From positions 124,001 to 188,000 of the forward strand of contig JALMLS010000471.1 in assembly GCA_038496445.1 (NCBI GenBank): DNA of 64,000 nt, given 5' to 3'. The notes below the pieces were generated by a model that made no database searches, was not told the origin of the DNA, and saw only the letters and a list, made by a program, of their open reading frames with translations. This DNA comes from Trichosphaerium sp. ATCC 40318. Lineage: Eukaryota > Discosea > Flabellinia > Trichosidae. The translations under genes and the position numbers were made by a program. Shown here one piece after another: positions 12,216 to 25,594 of this stretch (the first letter of the stretch is position 1; each line of letters begins with the position of its first letter).

Positions 12216-12837
12216 AATTATTTGGTATGATAGAAATGTATACACCAATAAAATATATTGAGTACGATTAAGCTATCATAGTTTGATAAACTTTTTACTA
12301 CTGTTTTTTTTCGCTTATACTATCATTATTGATGAAACTCCTTAATTATCAATTGCTACTAAATTGTTATAATAATAAAATCGAACTCGATAGACTACAA
12401 AGGACAAAAGGACAAATGACGAACGGAGACGAAAGTTATTGTAAGTAATGTATTCAGATAGGAACTGTTCTCATGTTAAGTCATTACATTGTCAAGTAGT
12501 ACCTGATGAATACACAGCGAATCTTAGCGAATCTTGCTATGACCTTAATAGGATGACACAATAAAAAATCATTGTTAGTATCAACCTTTATAAATGTTAT
12601 TTATACCGGTGAAGTAGATGAAGCGTAATCAGTCCTAGTGTCAAGGTACTATCCAGAAGGTACATGCATACATGTACCTCCTGTAGTCAAAACTGCCTGA
12701 ACGGAAGGATGTTGGTTAAAGTAGTGGCACAAAAACAAACACCACTGTAATGATTCAATGCTTTATATTTTTTGGGGTTGTACAGCTGTAAATTAATCTA
12801 CTGTTGGTGTAGTATTAACTCAAGGGGTTTTGTATAT
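12216..12837. other. Intergenic, convergent 3' ends
   Basis: AATAAA of the preceding gene near 12247, AT-rich sequence and T runs; a short palindrome around GTACATGCATACATGTAC near 12660. No exon supported. Confidence 0.45.
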
Positions 12838-13440
12838 CTAACCAATACTGTTTGGGAACCTCAATTGAATCTTGGAGTAATTACCAAGTCCATTTTCTTC
12901 AACTGTTTTGACAAAGTCAAGAGTCTTTTTCATTCCATTTTTATCGACTCCCCAGAGCTTTTGAGCCTTTGCGTTACCTAACAAGAAGTGTTAGAATCAT
13001 CGTAAGACCTTTTTAGAGTTTGTAGAGTTGCAAACGTTCACAATCTTTGATTTTGAGCTAAAAACGTACCAGTTTGCTCTATTAGTTTATCTACAACGAT
13101 TTGCATCGGGTCCTGTGGGGAAACGCGTACTTTGTATGTAGCGGACGTTTGCCATTTTGTTGCAGCGAAAGCTGTAACACAGAGTTAGATTACGCGTTTC
13201 TGATGCGTTTTGCAAAGAAAGAAGCTGTTAAAGAGCGAACAAGGTAAAAACACCATAAACCACGTAGTAACAACAACGTACGTGCAGCCCATCCACACTG
13301 AACGCTAAGAAGAACCTCTGGTTTTCCGTCTGTCCTGGTCTCTGTATTAGCACCATTCGAAGCTACAGTATAAAAGGGTACTCGTGCCTGTATGATGCAG
13401 AGCCAAGATCCATTGTTGTTTCTTTTACAAGTTAATTGGT
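12838..13440 (-). CDS. Hypothetical protein with a ubiquitin-like-looking C-terminal domain
   Basis: Three minus-strand exons are open and phase-compatible: one around 13420-13289 (ending CGWAA, donor GTACGT), one around 13187-13074 (TYKVRVSPQDPMQIVVDKL) and one around 12980-12838 (KAQKLWGVDKNGMKKTLDF, TVEENGLGNYSKIQLRF). The pattern strand, turn, helix (MQIVVDKLIEQTG), charged loop and short closing strand resembles a ubiquitin-like domain, but I do not recognise a named family. The start is unresolved: the frame stays open upstream to about 13480 without an ATG, so the first exon is missing or mis-framed. Confidence 0.45.
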
Positions 13441-13761
13441 CTTGTTTTCGCCCAAATCTGCGAAAATTCGTCTTTTTTCACTACATTTCTGACGTGTGAC
13501 CACTAGTGCGAACTGTCACGCCTCCAATCAATCCCAAGTATTTACTACAGTCAACAAGCATTGTCTGATACAATACGCGCCTTTTTTTCAACGTCTCGCG
13601 AATATTCGGCTGAAACTCTTAATTTCTACTCTATTATCCCTCAGAGCTAGTTTCCTAACGTATACTTGCGCAACACAAAATAAACAAACTTTAAGTGTTC
13701 ACTGAAAAGAATTGACACAAGTGTCAAGTTCGATTGTTTCATAAATCGTTGGCAGCCACAC

Positions 13762-14526
13762 ATGATGAACGTACCTAATGAAGTTTGGTATGCTATAATA
13801 CACACTATAGATGATAAAGAAACACTATTGGCTTCAGAAAAAGCTTGTACAGTCTTCTACGATGCTTCCAATTGCAGCTCTTTTTGGCAAAAGCACTTTT
13901 TCGAAAAAAGAGAGAAATCAACTCTTTTTTGGTCACTGCCTACAGCTAAACCCAACAAAGACGAAACATGGCGTGGATTATTTATTAGAACAAATAAAAC
14001 CGAATGTGTTAAAAGATACAGCAATGCTCATGGACTTACACGTATTCCAATTGAACAAAAGGACATGCCATATTTTTTTCAGGCATATGAACTCATTCTG
14101 CCTTTCAACCATCGAGTAAACTTTACCTATATGGAAGTATATAGTTTTTCCTATGCCAATGGACAACTAATGGATTCATTAACACACCTGACAATCGTGG
14201 TATTGTCACTACGAGCAAAAAAAAAGTGTTCAAAATTGACAATCGATTCAACTTTACAAGATATAACAATAGCTTATAAAGAATATCACGATGAAATAGT
14301 ACCTGCACTTCACTTAATTTTAAAGGCGTTTGAAAGGAAAAGAGGCAATTCACGTGGTACAAACTGTGAGAAACAATCCTTGTTCGAAACAGGATATCAT
14401 ATATTTATCGCAATATTAAGAAGTTTGTTCCCAACTACAATCTTTGGTAGTGATGTTGTTCTTGATGATTTTTCTGAGTATGCGATTGTACCTATACCGG
14501 AATTGATACCCCTCTCAAAGCCATAG
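13762..14526 (+). CDS. F-box protein, single exon
   Basis: An uninterrupted 254-codon frame begins MMNVPNEVWYAIIHTIDDKE, matching the F-box core (P..V...I...D...L...S..C..FYDAS...FW). F-box proteins bind SKP1 and recruit substrates to cullin-1 ubiquitin ligases. The rest of the protein has no repeats I recognise; it contains aromatic-rich segments (THLTIVVLSLRAKKK) typical of an unknown substrate domain. The first ATG codon pair (ATGATG at 13762) is preceded by a stop. It stands alone on the plus strand. Architecture resembles the F-box gene at 40190 in having no LRRs. Confidence 0.7.
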   Translation: MMNVPNEVWYAIIHTIDDKETLLASEKACTVFYDASNCSSFWQKHFFEKREKSTLFWSLPTAKPNKDETWRGLFIRTNKTECVKRYSNAHGLTRIPIEQKDMPYFFQAYELILPFNHRVNFTYMEVYSFSYANGQLMDSLTHLTIVVLSLRAKKKCSKLTIDSTLQDITIAYKEYHDEIVPALHLILKAFERKRGNSRGTNCEKQSLFETGYHIFIAILRSLFPTTIFGSDVVLDDFSEYAIVPIPELIPLSKP

Positions 14527-15000
14527 ATGATAAACCATTTTCTGAACATAAAGAGAAGAAGTTGTAGAAATAAAAACCAATAACATTTATTCACATGCAC
14601 TAAGTACCACAAGTACTGTTATTAGCAGTTACCAGCAAGAAAGTTCACTATTTAGCAGCTAATTTTGTTTCACAACGGATTTAAAACAGAGCACCAAAAA
14701 CGTGAAGCTACGAACTTCAGCCCAAAGTGTTAAAGGCATTTGAACCCTTCCCATCCTTTGAAGAATAAATAAAGAAGTAGCAATCCTGTGGCTTACATCT
14801 TCTTTTTACTGTTTACCCACAAATAATCCTTATTACAATGATATATATAAGGAAGTATGGTTTATTTAGATACAAGTTATTATGGCTTCTCTTTTAGGGT
14901 TTATTTTCGATCATTTCAGATATTTGAAAAGGAGTTTTAATAAAATCCTTTGATGGTCCTCCCTACGCAACAGTGTTATTCTCCACAGGGACTATAGACT
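14527..15000. other. Intergenic, convergent 3' ends
   Basis: AT-rich 3' flank with AATAAA near 14766. Some minus-strand codons of the RhoGEF tail (reading KKRQIKSIVPVEN) begin at about 15010-14980, so the downstream gene may end slightly inside this stretch. Nothing else seen. Confidence 0.45.
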
Positions 15001-18000
15001 TTATTTGTCTTTTCTTTGGTTGATTGAAGCTCTTAGCAAGGTTTGTTCTCTTTGTGTGGTTGAGTTTCTACAAAGAGTTAAAAGACATCCTGAGGAATAC
15101 AGGCTTTTTTTTTGAACAAGAAGACATACTTGTTGAGTGTCGTATAAGACTTTCTGTGTTGATATAGTTCCTATCCATTCATCTCTTAGTTTTTTATTTG
15201 GTGTATGAAATACTTCAACTGCATGACCACTAAAGTTGGACAGGCAAAGACCATGCACTATACAATACTTAGTATTTTAAATTTGTTTTTTTACGGAATT
15301 AAAATTGTTTTGGGTTGCGTACTGTAGTCTTTGTTCGTTCTGGTATTCAGGGCAGATGTCTCTTTCATACTATAATTTACGTCAATAGTTGTTACAAGGG
15401 GAAAAGACAAAAAAGTATTGGACGAGGAGTGAAATTACTATCTCTCTAAAATGTTGGCTAAATTGCCATTTTTTGAAAGACTGTACCGACTGGTAGTACG
15501 TCAGTTTTTGTAAAAAAAAATTGATTTAAAGTATCCTCTGCTTTTGTAAATGAAGTCATGACCTTGAGGTACAAGATATTCTTACTGAGGTGTTTCAAGG
15601 AAAATGTTCTAAAATACCAAAAGAGTTTTTTTTTTTTCAAAATCACGTGCTTATGAAGCGCCAGTCGACTTTTTTCTACCAATAGATCTTTCCCACGACG
15701 TGTTCCCCATACAATCAGGTCGTTAAATAAAATTAATGTACACTATAATCCTAATATTAGAAACGGAATTCAAAGGAAGAAAAAAATAATAAGATACAGT
15801 GCTGTTTTTGACGAAGTTTGTACCTCTGAAAATTCATCTAAGTTGTGTTTTTTCCTTTTTTTGTTTCCTTTTATCTCCTTTACTACTTTAGAATTCATAA
15901 AGAACTGTGCTTCTGAAATATAATATCGGCCAAGGTTCAAGAACGACTTTGTCTAAAAATTTGCTTCAGAAAAAAAAGATTGCACGTAATCACATAAAAT
16001 GTGCTTAATCACGTTCTTGTCACGTGATAACCCAAATTTACCTTTGGTACAAATCGTTCGTATATACTTTGAACCATCTCCTTAGCATCATGCTCTCGTT
16101 TCTTTTCGTTAATGTACTCAGCAATTTCAGATACAGCAGAAAACGCGTTTTCAAGTGCAGTATGATGTTCACTTGGCTTTGGTGTATGCTTTAAAATCTC
16201 CTTAAGGGATTCAATGAGATCAATAAATATTTAATAATATAGCGGGTACTTGTAGTAGTAATGTGTATCGAGGAATCCGCTACATGAATGTCAGAAGAGG
16301 CGCCAACGGAAGTTAAAACAAAAAAATTTAAAAAAAATTTCGCAACAAACGTTTATATTATCCATAAATAATGTATCAGTACTAATACTTACTTGAACAG
16401 GTTGTATTAAAAAATCCTTGATATCTTTTTTTTTCGCTCTGGGTTCTCTCTTGGAGTTCTAATCAAAAAAGAGTTAAGCTGATGAGTTAAAAAAAAAAGA
16501 AAAAAATAACTTGTTTGTATGTACCGCAATGAAATCCCTAAAAAACGTATTCTTGGTCAAAGATTGTCCCAAAGCTGCATCTGCGCGATCAAAGTGATTA
16601 ACATAATCAATATATAACTTCATAGAAGGAACCTACAGTTCAATCAATACTAAACTAAAACGTCGAAAAAAAAAGACCGAATAATTCCTATCAAGGTTTT
16701 TGATTTTACGTCGCGCAATAACGTACATAACGAGCAAAAATGGCAGGAACACGTTTCTCTAAGTCATGATCACTATGTGCTGCCGACATATCATAAAGTA
16801 ATCCCTTATTCAAGGAGTATATTGGTTCAAACCCATAAAATATCGTTTCGACAGTATCATCAGAAATAGACCTTGGGCCAACCCCTGGGAAATGTTTCGC
16901 GGCTAAATTGTAACTAAATAAGTGCACGTGTGCCTAATCCATACATACCCTTTAACGGGAGATAGTATAACTATAAATCAAGTGAGAACAAAATTGTATT
17001 TTCCTCAAACAAAAAAAACAATAAAATAATTTTGTTTAAGTTGAAAAAAAAAGGCCTTACCTCTCTCAGTAGCGTCAAATCATTAAAATAAGTCGTCTCT
17101 GTCTTTAATAACTCTGATAATATTTGTTTCCTCTTATCAGCATCTCTAATTTTAACATCAATACGCAATGCTTAACCCTCTAAGGTGAAGAATAACTTTG
17201 AAAAAAAAAACGTTACAAACTGCACACAAATGATCATACTTTTGTTTTTCTTCTTCAGTTTGAGGGTTTGGAACAACTTTTGATGCTCTTGTCGGATTGA
17301 TACTAGTTCTCATTGTAACATTGCTTGAACGCCCTCTGCTCTTTCTTAAGCCACCCTGCTTCCGTGCAGAATTCGCAGTTAATGATTCTTCATCTTTTTT
17401 ATCCTCACCTTTTACAAGCGCGACTAACTGCTTTGCTATAATAAATACTCGACGCATTGATACCTAAAGTACATTAAAAGAATATACACAACCAATACAA
17501 CAATAGATTACGTGCCCCACACGTTTCCCTTTTGAAAAAAAAAATCAAAAAAAAAAAAAAAAGCAGAAAATCGATATTGTTTTGACGGTTTTATTCATCA
17601 CGTGATTTATCACGTGGTATGGGTATAGTTTTTAAAAAATAATAATATCACTGTACGTCAAGAATTTGTGAGCTGTCTGGTGTTGCGACGCTAGCTGTAG
17701 CAAATAATCGCTCTCTACTCCGTTGTATTATACGAATCGTAGTTTGCTTTAAAAACTCTCAGCAAAGTGAATACACTACAAAAAAAAAAAACTTGGTTTC
17801 GTACTCTAAGGTTTGTTTCAAGTCTTGAAGCATCACTTCTAGCATAGTTAGCATCTATACCCTTCATCCTATGGCTTAGATTCTGAAATTGCTTTAAATA
17901 ATCTGCTGCTTCTTTTGCTGTTTTAATAACAGTGGTCTTAGCATCTTCTTCAGGTTCTGTTGATATCGTTATTTGGTACAGCTTGTTCGTTAGCGTTATT

Positions 18001-18083
18001 AATCTATGTATACACTTTAAGAATTGCCCTCTAGCATCGCTAGTGGGTGGTTGACGAATTGGAGATGGTTCAAAGCTCGCCAT
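15001..18083 (-). CDS. RhoGEF with DH and PH domains
   Basis: Guanine-nucleotide exchange factor for Rho-family GTPases, expected at membranes and the actin cytoskeleton. Exon 1 (18083 to about 17816) starts MASFEPSPIRQPPTSDARGQ and is helical; a basic linker (KQGGLRKSRGRSSN) follows near 17350. The Dbl-homology domain is clear: conserved region 1 RKQILSELLKTETTYFNDL (about 17150-17090), then GVGPRSISDDTVETIFYGF, YIDYVNHFDRADAAL, conserved region 3 FLIQPVQ joined by an intron to RIPRYTLLLQ and EILKHTPKPSEHHTA, and EMVQSIYERFVPK. The PH domain follows (SFLNLGRYYISEAQF, LILFNDLIVWGTRRG) and ends with the diagnostic Trp in KLRDEWIGTI near 15180. At least ten short introns, several with poly-T tracts. 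Exon borders in the PH half are approximate. It has no SH3 or RhoGAP domain that I can see. Confidence 0.85.
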
Positions 18084-18675
18084 GACGGGTTACACCCACG
18101 TGGGGGCAGGAATGATTATGAAGAACATTTTTACGTTGAACCAAAACGACAATAGCAACACGACCTCGATGCTCATGGCAACGTATAAGGGCCTTGTAAT
18201 ACTACTACGTTGAATATCACGCATGAGTGCTAGTAGATCTTTTTAAACACCTGTAGGAGCCATAAAATACGTAATCTCCGCTACAAAACAGCGAACTACT
18301 TATTTCTAAAATAGGCTCAAGCACGTGTCATAAGTGACAAAAAAGAATGCGCTAGAACGCTAGTTAGCGATTGGACACCTCGTTAATACATCTCCAAACA
18401 AATTACGGCATATATACAGCGTACAACCGCGTGTTCTTTACGCAAGTGAAAAAAAGCGGAAAAACTGTTTGACAAGCCATTTTATCTTTAATTGTTTTTT
18501 TACATGGGTAAAAGACTATTTTCATGGTACAGTAACGTAAATGCACCGCAAAGGCGCTGAATAAAAAAATTCTTCAATTTGCGATTACTCATCGTGTATC
18601 GCCTGGTTTAATACTCCAAATGGTTTAAACACCCATGTGTGTTGTCTAGCATAAAGTGTTAATCAATTACAACAA
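18084..18675. other. Intergenic
   Basis: Promoter side of the RhoGEF gene, with a CACGTG inside CCCACGTGGG at about 18097 and another near 18323, and the 3' flank of the next minus-strand gene. No exon seen. Confidence 0.5.
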
Positions 18676-19958
18676 CTACATTCCAAACAAAAAGAAAATG
18701 CCTTTTAGGCTTGCAAAACCACGTTTAGTACGTACCCAATCTCTCTCACGTTGCCCCACGAAGGCTTTAGGTTCAGTAGTGCCTTGTTTTGTAAAGTCCT
18801 TATCAGCATAAATAAGTTGGTACATAGCCTCCCTAACGTTAGGGTACACCACGTCATGAATAAACTGAAGTTCTAGAGGTGGGAACTTGTTGTATAAGAA
18901 TAATTTGTCCCAATGATGTTCATACATCTCTAAAGTGACTCGTTAACGAACAGAAGAACCAGAAGACAAGAAAGAAGTGGCAATCGGCCTGTTTGAAAGA
19001 ATGACGAGAGAAAAAAAAAGAAGCACGTAAACGGAAGGCTTCTACGTACGGTAAGAGTCCATTACGTGATCTGGGTTTAGATGGTTTTTACCTTGACCAA
19101 CGCCAATATTCAAGTAAACAACACCCTATCAGAACAGTGTTTAATGGAAAAAGTGTCAAATGAAGAAATGTTTTCAAAAACACTTCTAGATGCGCTTACG
19201 TCTTTACCAAATGCCCCACCAGTATCGCTACGCTCAGCACGAGCCTGTAGGGACTTATTGACGTGTCTAAGTAAAAAAAAACGTTATTAGCTTGAACACC
19301 TTCTGTTTGAAGATCTAGCGCTTACGTTGTGCCGTTAGAAATGAGTACTTCGCCAAGAGGTATGCTGTGATCATGTACAAGCCAGACATTTCTTGATTTT
19401 GTTTGATCTGAGTATTTTGAAAAAGCGCCTCTATGAGTTCTCTCTAAATCTCTCATCGAGTGGTACATTGAACGCGACTAGTGAAATTAGAGAAAGGCAA
19501 TTATCGTTGTATGGTCCTGTTGAAGGCCTGGGAACGCTTTTAACTTGTTTTTTATACGTACAAGCACATAGTCGGGTGTTTCAGCGTATTGAAGGCAATT
19601 CTTTTGGTCGTCAACCCAAGAGAGGTTGTGGTCCCTATGGAAGTTATATTATAGCGTTGGATGTGCTACAAACGCACTTTGTGAAGAGATCAGCAACATA
19701 GTGCCCAATACTATGGCGCGAGCGTGGGTATACATAAGAGCCTATTCCAATAAACTAATATGACTAGTAAGCTCCCAACGTTTTCTATAAACTTACGCAA
19801 ACACGGGTTCTAGCACCAACTTTCAATGGATAACGCGCATGCGGGTGTGGGATAGTACGTGCAATATTGATGTACTTTGGAATTGATTTCAAAGCACCTG
19901 GAGGTGCTGGTGGTTGATTGTCCAACATCGAGTTTCTAAGTATACGAGAAACACGCAT
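18676..19958 (-). CDS. Hypothetical protein, possibly organellar
   Basis: Minus-strand gene starting at 19956-19958 (MRVSRILRNSMLDNQPPAPP). Further exons read IPKYINIARTIPHPHARYPL with VGARTRVC, then about 19650-19560 (WVDDQKNCLQYAETPDYVLV), about 19390-19325 (NVWLVHDHSIPLGEVLISN), about 19280-19210 (THVNKSLQARAERSDTGGAF) and the terminal exon 18676-about 18932, which contains HHWDKLFLYNKFPPLELQF and EPKAFVGQRERDWVRTKRGF. The basic N-terminus would suit a mitochondrial presequence and the composition a mitoribosomal or matrix protein, but I cannot name the family. The exon chain is supported by GT/AG borders and strong codon-like content; details of the second exon are least certain. Confidence 0.5.
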
Positions 19959-20117
19959 GGTGAGCTATTGGTGAATACCGACAAGAAATACATTTGTTGA
20001 CTTTTCTGACACAGCAAAACGTGTATTTAACACAGCCAGTCAGCATTTTACGACGGTACATATTCGTATCACGTAGTACAAAGCACGCGGCGCTCTATAA
20101 ATTTTAAAACCAATAAA

Positions 20118-23100
20118 ATGCGCCCAGCAATGCTTTCACAGTATATTATTGCTGTTTCCCTTGTTTTCCTAGTTGCCTTGCCCTCATGTCTTGGTAATGA
20201 CGCTGTACACTGCAGGTACGCGTAAACGCATTTTCTCGCTTACTTAGACGTCTAGTGGATTTGTCAGACCTTCTAAAGATGTACAAGCGTACGTTTTGTT
20301 AAACTTTACAAAACCTCATCTAAAACTAGCGCCTTGAGCGAGAAAATTGACTTCTCGACTGTTCAAGTACATTTGAAAACGTTATTGGGAAAAATCAAGT
20401 ATTCAACTGAGTGTGCGCCTAATGGGTATTACATAATCCCTGTATACGACAGTGGCGATTACACAATAGAAGTAGAGTCTGAAGGGTGGAATTTTGGTAC
20501 GTGGCGTTGCTCATCTCAATATATCCTGAAACGTTATTTCTCGCGTAAAAACAAACGCATACATCATTGCAGACTTTAATTATCAAGTATTGTTTGCTCC
20601 GCTCTTATTTTTTTAATATAGAGCCAAACACTATGAAAATCGTAGTAGATGATACATGTAATGATGGCAAGCAAGCTAACTTTAAGCTCAACGGATTTTT
20701 CCTCCAAGGTTCCTTATCTCACGACTCAGCAACATGCAAAAACACTGTACGGAGACTTACTGACATGATCAATTGTATTCAACGCGTTTTTACTGTCGGC
20801 TAAGCTCGTGTTGTCCCTTTTTTTTTAAAATGAATCAAAACCTCTAAAAATGCTTTAGAAAGGTGCTTTGGCTGATGTATCAACTCAATTCAACCTTAAA
20901 AAGGATAACAAAGTTCTACAAACAGTGAACGTCAAAGAATCCGGTGAATTCGTTTTTAGCGACGTAGCGCCAGGCAAATACGTTGTTGAGGCTTCTCATC
21001 CTACCTACGCCTTTGAAAAATCAACCATGGCTGTCACTCAAGACGTTGGAAGACAGACTATCGGTGGTTTTAAGATTACAGGATACCGTGTATCAGGACG
21101 TGTTCAAGAGTCTGGTAAACCAGTATCTAATGTCAATTTCCTTCTGTACACAAAAGAGAAAGGAAGAAAAGTATCTTGTACGCCTAAATTGGGTAAAACA
21201 GGTCTACCTTCTGATCTACCACCTTCACCTGCATGCCGTGCTGTTTCAGGAAGTGATGGTACATTTTCTTTTGAAAGTGTTCCTTGTGGATCGTATTCTA
21301 TCATCCCATACTACAAAGGTACTTTGAGAGTTGCTTTTTTTTTTTTTGGATTTTGGTGCGAAGTTTGTTGTTGACCTTTTATTGTGTTAGGTGATAGCAC
21401 TACATTTGATGTAGTACCAAAAAATCTTGTTATTAATGTTGATAAAAAGTCTGTTGCTATTGAAGATGACTTTAAAGTTGAAGGGTATGACTAAGAAGTA
21501 ATTTTTTTACATTTTTTTTTGATGCATTTCGAAAAAAAGTTTTTTGCTTCGCTTTGCCGTGTCTTCGTTTGGGTTCTTTGTGTTGTTTGTGTTTACTCTT
21601 GTTAATAGATTTTCTGTCACTGGTGTTGTATTAGATAATGATGGAAATGGTGTATCAGGTGTTAAAGTATCTCTATCTGGTGCACACAACGCTGTCACTA
21701 ATGATAACGGGTAGGTTAAAATACCTTTTTACCTTTTTTATTGGCTATTCAAGAATAGCTTTAGTACCTCATATTTTGGTACATAAAATTGTGTTCTAAC
21801 GTGTGAGTAGTGAATACAGACTTGAGAAGGTATCTTCAGGAAACTACGATCTCACTGGAAGGTATTAAATCTCAATTTCTTCAAAAAACACTAAAATGCT
21901 GACTCTTTTTACCTTTTTAGCAAATCCAACTATGAGTTCGCTGAGATAACTGATATTTTTGTCTCACCAAATAATCCTACTCCTCCAGCACTTCGTGTAG
22001 TAGAATATAAACTATGTGGACGTGTCAAGATCAAACAAGCGCCATCAACAGTAGAGAGCAATAATCGTATTGTTACTCTTTTGAACCTTACTTCTCCAAA
22101 TCAAGACCAACAATTTCACTCTACAACTGATCCACATGGATACTATTGTTTCTCTGTGCCACCAGGCAGATATCAACTTCGTCCGATTATTGCAAAGGCC
22201 GAGAAAGAATCAGGACTTTTGTTGACAGCAACAACTTTGACTGTTGAAGTCACAAACAAACCTGTACTTAACGCCGACTTTGAGCAATCTCTACTTGGTG
22301 TTAGTGGTACTGTTGAATGTATCGAAGCGCCATGTGATCCAACTATATCTCTCAGCCTTCAAATGGTTGACAAAGATGTCGACTCTCGGTACTTACTTTT
22401 CTGTCAACTTTTTTTTGATTAATTTTTATTTAGTGTAATTACTGGATTGAGTCCTGCTCTTGAAGGTAGCAGCAAAGTTTCTTACTTTACTTTCAAGGTA
22501 TGATAATTTACAAATCACGATGTTTGAAATCAATTATCACGTGATCTAACTTTTTTATAAAAGGATGTATTGCCTGGAACATATGTTGTAAAAGTAAACC
22601 AAAAATCATGGTGTTGGAAAAAAGAACAGATTCAAGTTGTCGTCAAGGATAATGATGTAACAAACTTATCTTTCCAACAAACTGGTTATGTACTATCTAT
22701 CACTTCTCCACAAGATGTTAGCATGGTATCAACAGTACAAGATCAACCTGATGCAAAGGAGAAAAAGAGCATCAAAAAGTATGTTGATTTTGGGATTTTA
22801 CTCCTGACTCCTAACTCGACTCCTAACTCACGCTTTCTTTTTTTAGAGGACTCAACAAAGAGTGTTTGGCTAGACCTGGTATTTACAAGCTCAAACCTGA
22901 GGGTTGCTACAAGTTCCAAAAGGATGACTTCACATACGATACAACGGATCCTAGACCAATTTCTTTGGTAGTAAAAGCATACAAGGTAACAGCAGCAAAG
23001 AAATTGTCTTTTTACACTCCAAAGTGAGCTTTCCCGTGAGACCAATTCTTTTAAAGATAACATGACCTTTTGTCAATAAGGAACAAGGCCCAAAATAGAC

Positions 23101-25594
23101 ACCATCTCGCATGTCTTGAATGAACACGTAACTTTTTTTTTTGGTTTCTTTTTTTTTTTGGAAAAGAAAAAATTATACGACGGCTTTTTCACGTTACTGT
23201 TTCTTTCTTTTTCTTTTGCTGTTACTTGAACTTCATAACCAGTATGGTCTTATTGTGGACTAACCTTTATCTACACAAACGTTATGACCTGCAAGTATAC
23301 TAACTATGAATAGGTTGTTGGACATATCTTAGCTTCAGAGAAGAGTAAAGTGCCAATGACTGTCGATATTTACGATTTAAAGGGTAGTGATAAGGATATA
23401 TCCGATGAATCTGTTCCTACTACAGTAGGTGTTACATATTCATCAAAAAAAGGAGATAGCTTCAAATATACATACACATTCTGGGCTTCTCTAAATGATA
23501 AGAAATTGGTTGTTCCAAAGCACAAAACGTTCTTCTTTTATCCAAGAAACACAAGCATTGTCGTTGATAAAGAGTCATGCCCTGAACCTCTTACACCTAC
23601 TGAAGCACGTCCTGGTCTTTATCTAACTGGTAAGATCATACCAGCGCTCAAGGACGTTAAGATCGATACATTCATATCTGATACTGAAGATCGTATTGCT
23701 GATACTGTAACAAGTGGTGAAGACGGTAAATATACTGTTGGACCTTTGTATGATGATAAAGAGTATACTGTTATTGCAACAAAGCCTGGGTACGACTTGA
23801 AACTCGACAAGAACAGGAACTTTATTGCATCCAAGCTAGCAAGTGTTTCCGTCAAGGTAAGTCATAAACTTCTTCACTTTTTTTTTATTTAACTTTCGAA
23901 GTCATTGTCCTCGTTGTGCTTATGTTTGTTTTCTTTAGATTACAGAGGGTTCAGAACCTCTTGTAGGTGTATTAGTTTCTCTGAGTAGTGAGGATTACAG
24001 TAAGAATAGTAAAACTGATGAAACAGGAACAGCATTTTTTGGTGATCTTGTTCCTAATGATTATTACATTGCACCTGTATTGAAGGAGTATTTATTCACT
24101 CCTAAAGGAAAGGTACGTAATTTCTTTCATGTTCCATGGGTTTCAGAAGTAAACCTGCGGCATAAAGAATGGTGTCTTGTTTCGTTCATTTTTTTTTTCA
24201 ATACCAAATACTTCATTTTCTTCTCGCTTATGTGATGTAGTCTGTTGATATTCAAGCTGGTCAAGATAGTGTAACAACTTTATCTGCTGAGCGTGTTGCA
24301 TACAGTTGCTTTGGAAAGATCAGATCTTTGAATGGTGCAGCTGAGAAACGTGTACGGAATGAAACAAAAAAACTTGGATGGTAACTGTTTTGCTGATTTT
24401 TCTTGTTCTTTTTTAGGTTGTTGTTGCTGCTATTGGAACAAGCGATACTTCACTCTATGAAGAGACAGTCACTGACAATAACGGAACATATCGTATCCGT
24501 GGTTTGATGCCTGGTGAAACATACGATATACAGATTTCTCCTTCTGTTAAACAAGTAGGTCTTTTTCTCTTTTTTTCTTTTTTTCTATTCAAGTTTTTCT
24601 TCGATGAGTCTGTCATTTCGTGTTTAATGGTAATCCTTTTTTAGATTGAAAGAGCACAACCTAGTAAAAAAGAGGTTGTTGTATCAAAGGAGGATATAAT
24701 GGATGTAGATTTTATTGCTTTTAGAAGAGTTAATAAGTATGATATCTCAGGACGTGTTTTCTTGAAGAATTATACTGCACGTCGAAGAAAAGATAATATT
24801 TGGGGTCAAGGTGAACATCTAGATTCTATCAAAGTAGAGCTCTATAATAAAGATCAACAAGAGACTGTTGCTACTATTGATTTGGGACCATCAAACTACT
24901 TTCAGTTCACGTACGCCTATAGTGTTTTATGTTTTGATTTTTTTTCTTCCTCCAAGAAGTCTTCGTTTTTCAATTCTTTCTAAAGCTTGCTTTCACCTAC
25001 AATGCCATGTAAACATCTGGTAATGAGAATAATTTTTATGAAACTTTGAATTTTATCTAACCAAATCACGTGTCAAGAAAAATATCGCCGTGAAAAGCCA
25101 AGCCGGACTTTTTTTTTTTTTTTTTTACCTTCTTTTGTTCTTCTCTTATAATTTCTGTTGTAGTGCGCTTTCACCAAAAAAATATATTGTTCGTGTGACT
25201 TCATCATTATCAAAAATGCTTTATAATCACAGCAGTGTTGATATCCAAATTGATGATCCAGAATGGCCAAGAACACATAATGATATCAACTTTTGGCTTG
25301 AACCTGTTGATACAGACCAAGAAATACCAACACAATCTTTATTTGGTGTTGTGTTTATTACATTCATCGGATTAGCATTCCTATCAGGACTCAATTTTTC
25401 AAAGGTAACCTCCAAAGCCCTAATTGGTCTTTTTTTTTTTTCCTTCATTCACTTTCTGTTTTTTTTCTTACAAACTTTCTCATCTTTAGGCTGCATCTAT
25501 TCTTGGTAGTGGATTATGGCCAATATGGGGACAAGTAATGCGTTTATACAGGAATATTACAGGACAAAGAAGAAGGAGAAAAGGAAGGAGATAA
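20118..25594 (+). CDS. NOMO: NOMO (nodal modulator) family ER membrane protein
   Basis: NOMO forms an ER membrane complex with nicalin and TMEM147, implicated in Nodal signalling and in multipass-protein biogenesis. The start at 20118 encodes a signal peptide (YIIAVSLVFLVALPSCLG). About twenty short exons then encode a chain of Ig-like/CNA-B (carboxypeptidase-regulatory-like) beta domains, recognisable by recurring phrases such as GYRVSGRVQESGKPVSNVNF, DGTFSFESVPCGSYSIIPYY, DPHGYYCFSVPPGRYQL, GVSGTVECIEAPC and DGKYTVGPLYDDKEYTVIA. Order and spacing follow animal NOMO, including the TECAPNGYYIIPVYDSGDY segment near the N-terminus. One C-terminal helix (LFGVVFITFIGLAFLSGL, near 25341-25395) and an Arg/Lys-rich tail (GQRRRRKGRR) complete a type I topology. 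Introns often contain poly-T runs; one carries ATCACGTGAT at about 22534. No disruption seen. Confidence 0.93.

Noticed and set aside
21104-21304. Minus-strand open frame inside NOMO
   Set aside because: Lies opposite a clearly coding exon; composition follows the sense codons.
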